DNA from: Blattamonas nauphoetae
Taxonomy: Eukaryota; Preaxostyla; Oxymonadida
NCBI GenBank assembly: GCA_033064195.1
Contig: JARBJD010000307.1
Coordinates: forward strand, 1 to 64,000
DNA: 64,000 nucleotides
Reading direction: 5' to 3'
The position numbers were made by a program, and so were the translations under genes. The notes below the pieces were generated by a model. The model was not told the DNA's origin. It searched no databases and saw nothing but the letters and a program-made list of their open reading frames with translations. Shown here one piece after another: positions 62,640 through 64,000 of this stretch; the first letter of the stretch is position 1, and each line of letters opens with the position of its first letter.

Positions 62640-64000
62640 AACCACAACTTTTATGTCAAAACAAAGTGAAATTGAAGAAGATCGTCACAACTTTTATGTC
62701 AAAGAGACGTGTCACAGAGACTGTCACAACATCGGAATACCGAACAATGACTTCTCCGACCAGAAAGGGCTGGGAGTTATACTCTTCACACAACGTGTCG
62801 ATGCGAACGGTGGCCGAAACCAATGTCACTTCACTCTCTTCACTAAGGCGAGCATCGAGAGCAACAAATGAAGGAAGGCGTGTTGGATGCAGTGGACATC
62901 CTCCACTTTTATCGGAAGAAGCGGAAGCGGAACTGGAAGAAAGATGTCTCAAATCGATTCCTGAACAGGGTGGAATCATCATATCGGCCTTGATTCCAAT
63001 TGTATCACAGTTTTTTTCAAAATCTCATTTCTTTAGGCCAATGAAGTCTATCAGAAATATCGAAAAGATGTTGACGATGATAGAATTTTGGAAAGAAGCT
63101 TTATGAAGTCGTTCATCAAACGCTCTCCCTACTCTCCAGACGTCCTTCCCACTCACCCTCGAACCAGAACGAAGATCAGCATACACAATCCCAACAATGA
63201 ATCAGTGGCAGATTTTTTATCACCGATCTTCTCTCCAGGTTCAACATCAAACCTATCAATTTGTTCAATCTCGACGAGACTTCACTTCGGATTGACGGAA
63301 AATGAAATGTCTCGTCGTTCATCGTCACTCCGACTCAATACCCGTTGTAGTCTCCACCAAACGCGTGAAAATGCAAGCATAGTGCTGTGCGTGTGTGCAG
63401 ATGGATCCAGTCTCCCCGCTCATCTTTTGTGGAGTAAGAAAAAGCCAGCTCCTGAATTTCAAGAACTGTCTGCATTCAATGTTACCTGCCACTACAACAA
63501 CGAAGGCTACATGACAACTCCAATATTCAAGGAAATTTTGGAAAACACATATTTCCACAAATCGATTCTAAAAGAGGGAAAAAGCAAGTACTGACAAGGC
63601 TCTTCTTCTAATGGACGGTCATCCGTCAAGAAACGACCAATCCATTCACAAACTCGCTGAGGACCACAATATAGTCTTAGCACTGCTCCCAGCACATTCG
63701 ACAAATCTCACTCAACCTTGTGACAGGTATATCTTTGCTCGATTTAAGGCTGAATTACAACGACAGTTCAACAGTGAGAGCGGAACGAGTATCAGTTCAT
63801 ATCGATCGGAGCTTACTCGCGTTCTCCCATCGGCACTTTCTTCGGCAACACATCCTGATGTCATAAAATCCTCGTGGGCTGTGTGCGGTCTCCACCCGCT
63901 GAATATTTCGACTCTTGTCGATCAAATGACGAAAATGCATGAGAAACAGACAAAACTGAAAAAAACCAAGGGAAGTCCAGATGATCCAAAGACAGCCTCC
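62640..64000 (+). pseudogene. pogo/CENP-B-type DDE transposase remnant, cut by window edge
   Basis: Plus strand, in order: HTH-like GCSGHPPLLSEEAEAELEER (about 62,890), then DDDRILERSFMKSFIKRS (about 63,075), then the catalytic core with NLDETSLRIDGK (63,268), VCADGSSLPAHLLWSKKKPA (63,395), LLMDGHPSRNDQSIHKLAED (63,607) and LLPAHSTNLTQPCDRYIFAR (63,690). These are the three acidic positions (DET, DGH, CDR) of DDE_1 transposases such as pogo, Tigger and Jerky. The segments are in at least three frames: NLDET and VCADG differ, and a TGA ends the latter at 63,592-63,594 before LLMDGH. An imperfect 40-bp tandem duplication (ATTGAAGAAGAT, about 62,625-62,705) precedes it. The C-terminus continues beyond the window. 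Confidence 0.72.

Overview
The window is a repeat-dense nuclear segment from a protist. The best guess is an oxymonad-type flagellate (Preaxostyla, Blattamonas-like). The reasons are the abundant Polinton/Maverick elements, remnants of Ser/Thr-rich beta-helix-like surface proteins, compact Ser/Pro-rich signalling genes, and short AT-rich spacers. Parabasalids are the main alternative. This placement rests on remembered protein style, not on any search. The standard genetic code fits: the 1,456-codon polymerase frame is open and ends in TAA.

Layout. Positions 1-12,400 hold worn host-type sequence: a fragment of a hypothetical protein family, a dual-specificity-phosphatase-like gene with Ser in place of the catalytic Cys, and a coiled-coil gene. 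They are interspersed with two copies of a tRNA-derived SINE-like repeat and small inverted-repeat transposons. Positions 12,440-38,055 are a near-complete Polinton (Polinton 1) with terminal inverted repeats of about 550 bp. It carries two capsid-like genes, small virion-type proteins, a packaging ATPase, an integrase and a protein-primed DNA polymerase B. A 6.3-kb insertion (28,555-34,872) sits inside it. That insertion carries host-like coding remnants (a coiled-coil gene and a beta-helix-like surface protein gene) plus two further inverted-repeat elements.

A second, shortened Polinton (38,056-46,848) abuts the first in opposite orientation. After it come a hAT-like transposase remnant, an LRR-PP2C host gene in several frames (49,430-52,443), a fold-back MITE, a retroelement RNase H remnant and a GTGGACCT-rich fold-back repeat. 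A third Polinton fragment (about 55,960-62,472; small gene, polymerase, integrase) follows. A pogo/CENP-B-type DDE transposase remnant runs off the right edge.

How the parts relate. The three Polintons are close relatives with the same gene order: small repeat protein, PolB, integrase, coiled-coil protein, convergent ATPase, then structural genes. Almost every Polinton gene starts right after the same AT-rich box that ends in or near TATAAATG, which suggests one element-specific transcription signal with very short leaders. The polymerase combines an OTU-like domain, a zinc-finger-like motif, an exonuclease, an HNH-like insertion and the palm. Host genes show many single-base frame changes, some at homopolymers, so decay and long-read assembly error cannot be told apart from sequence alone.
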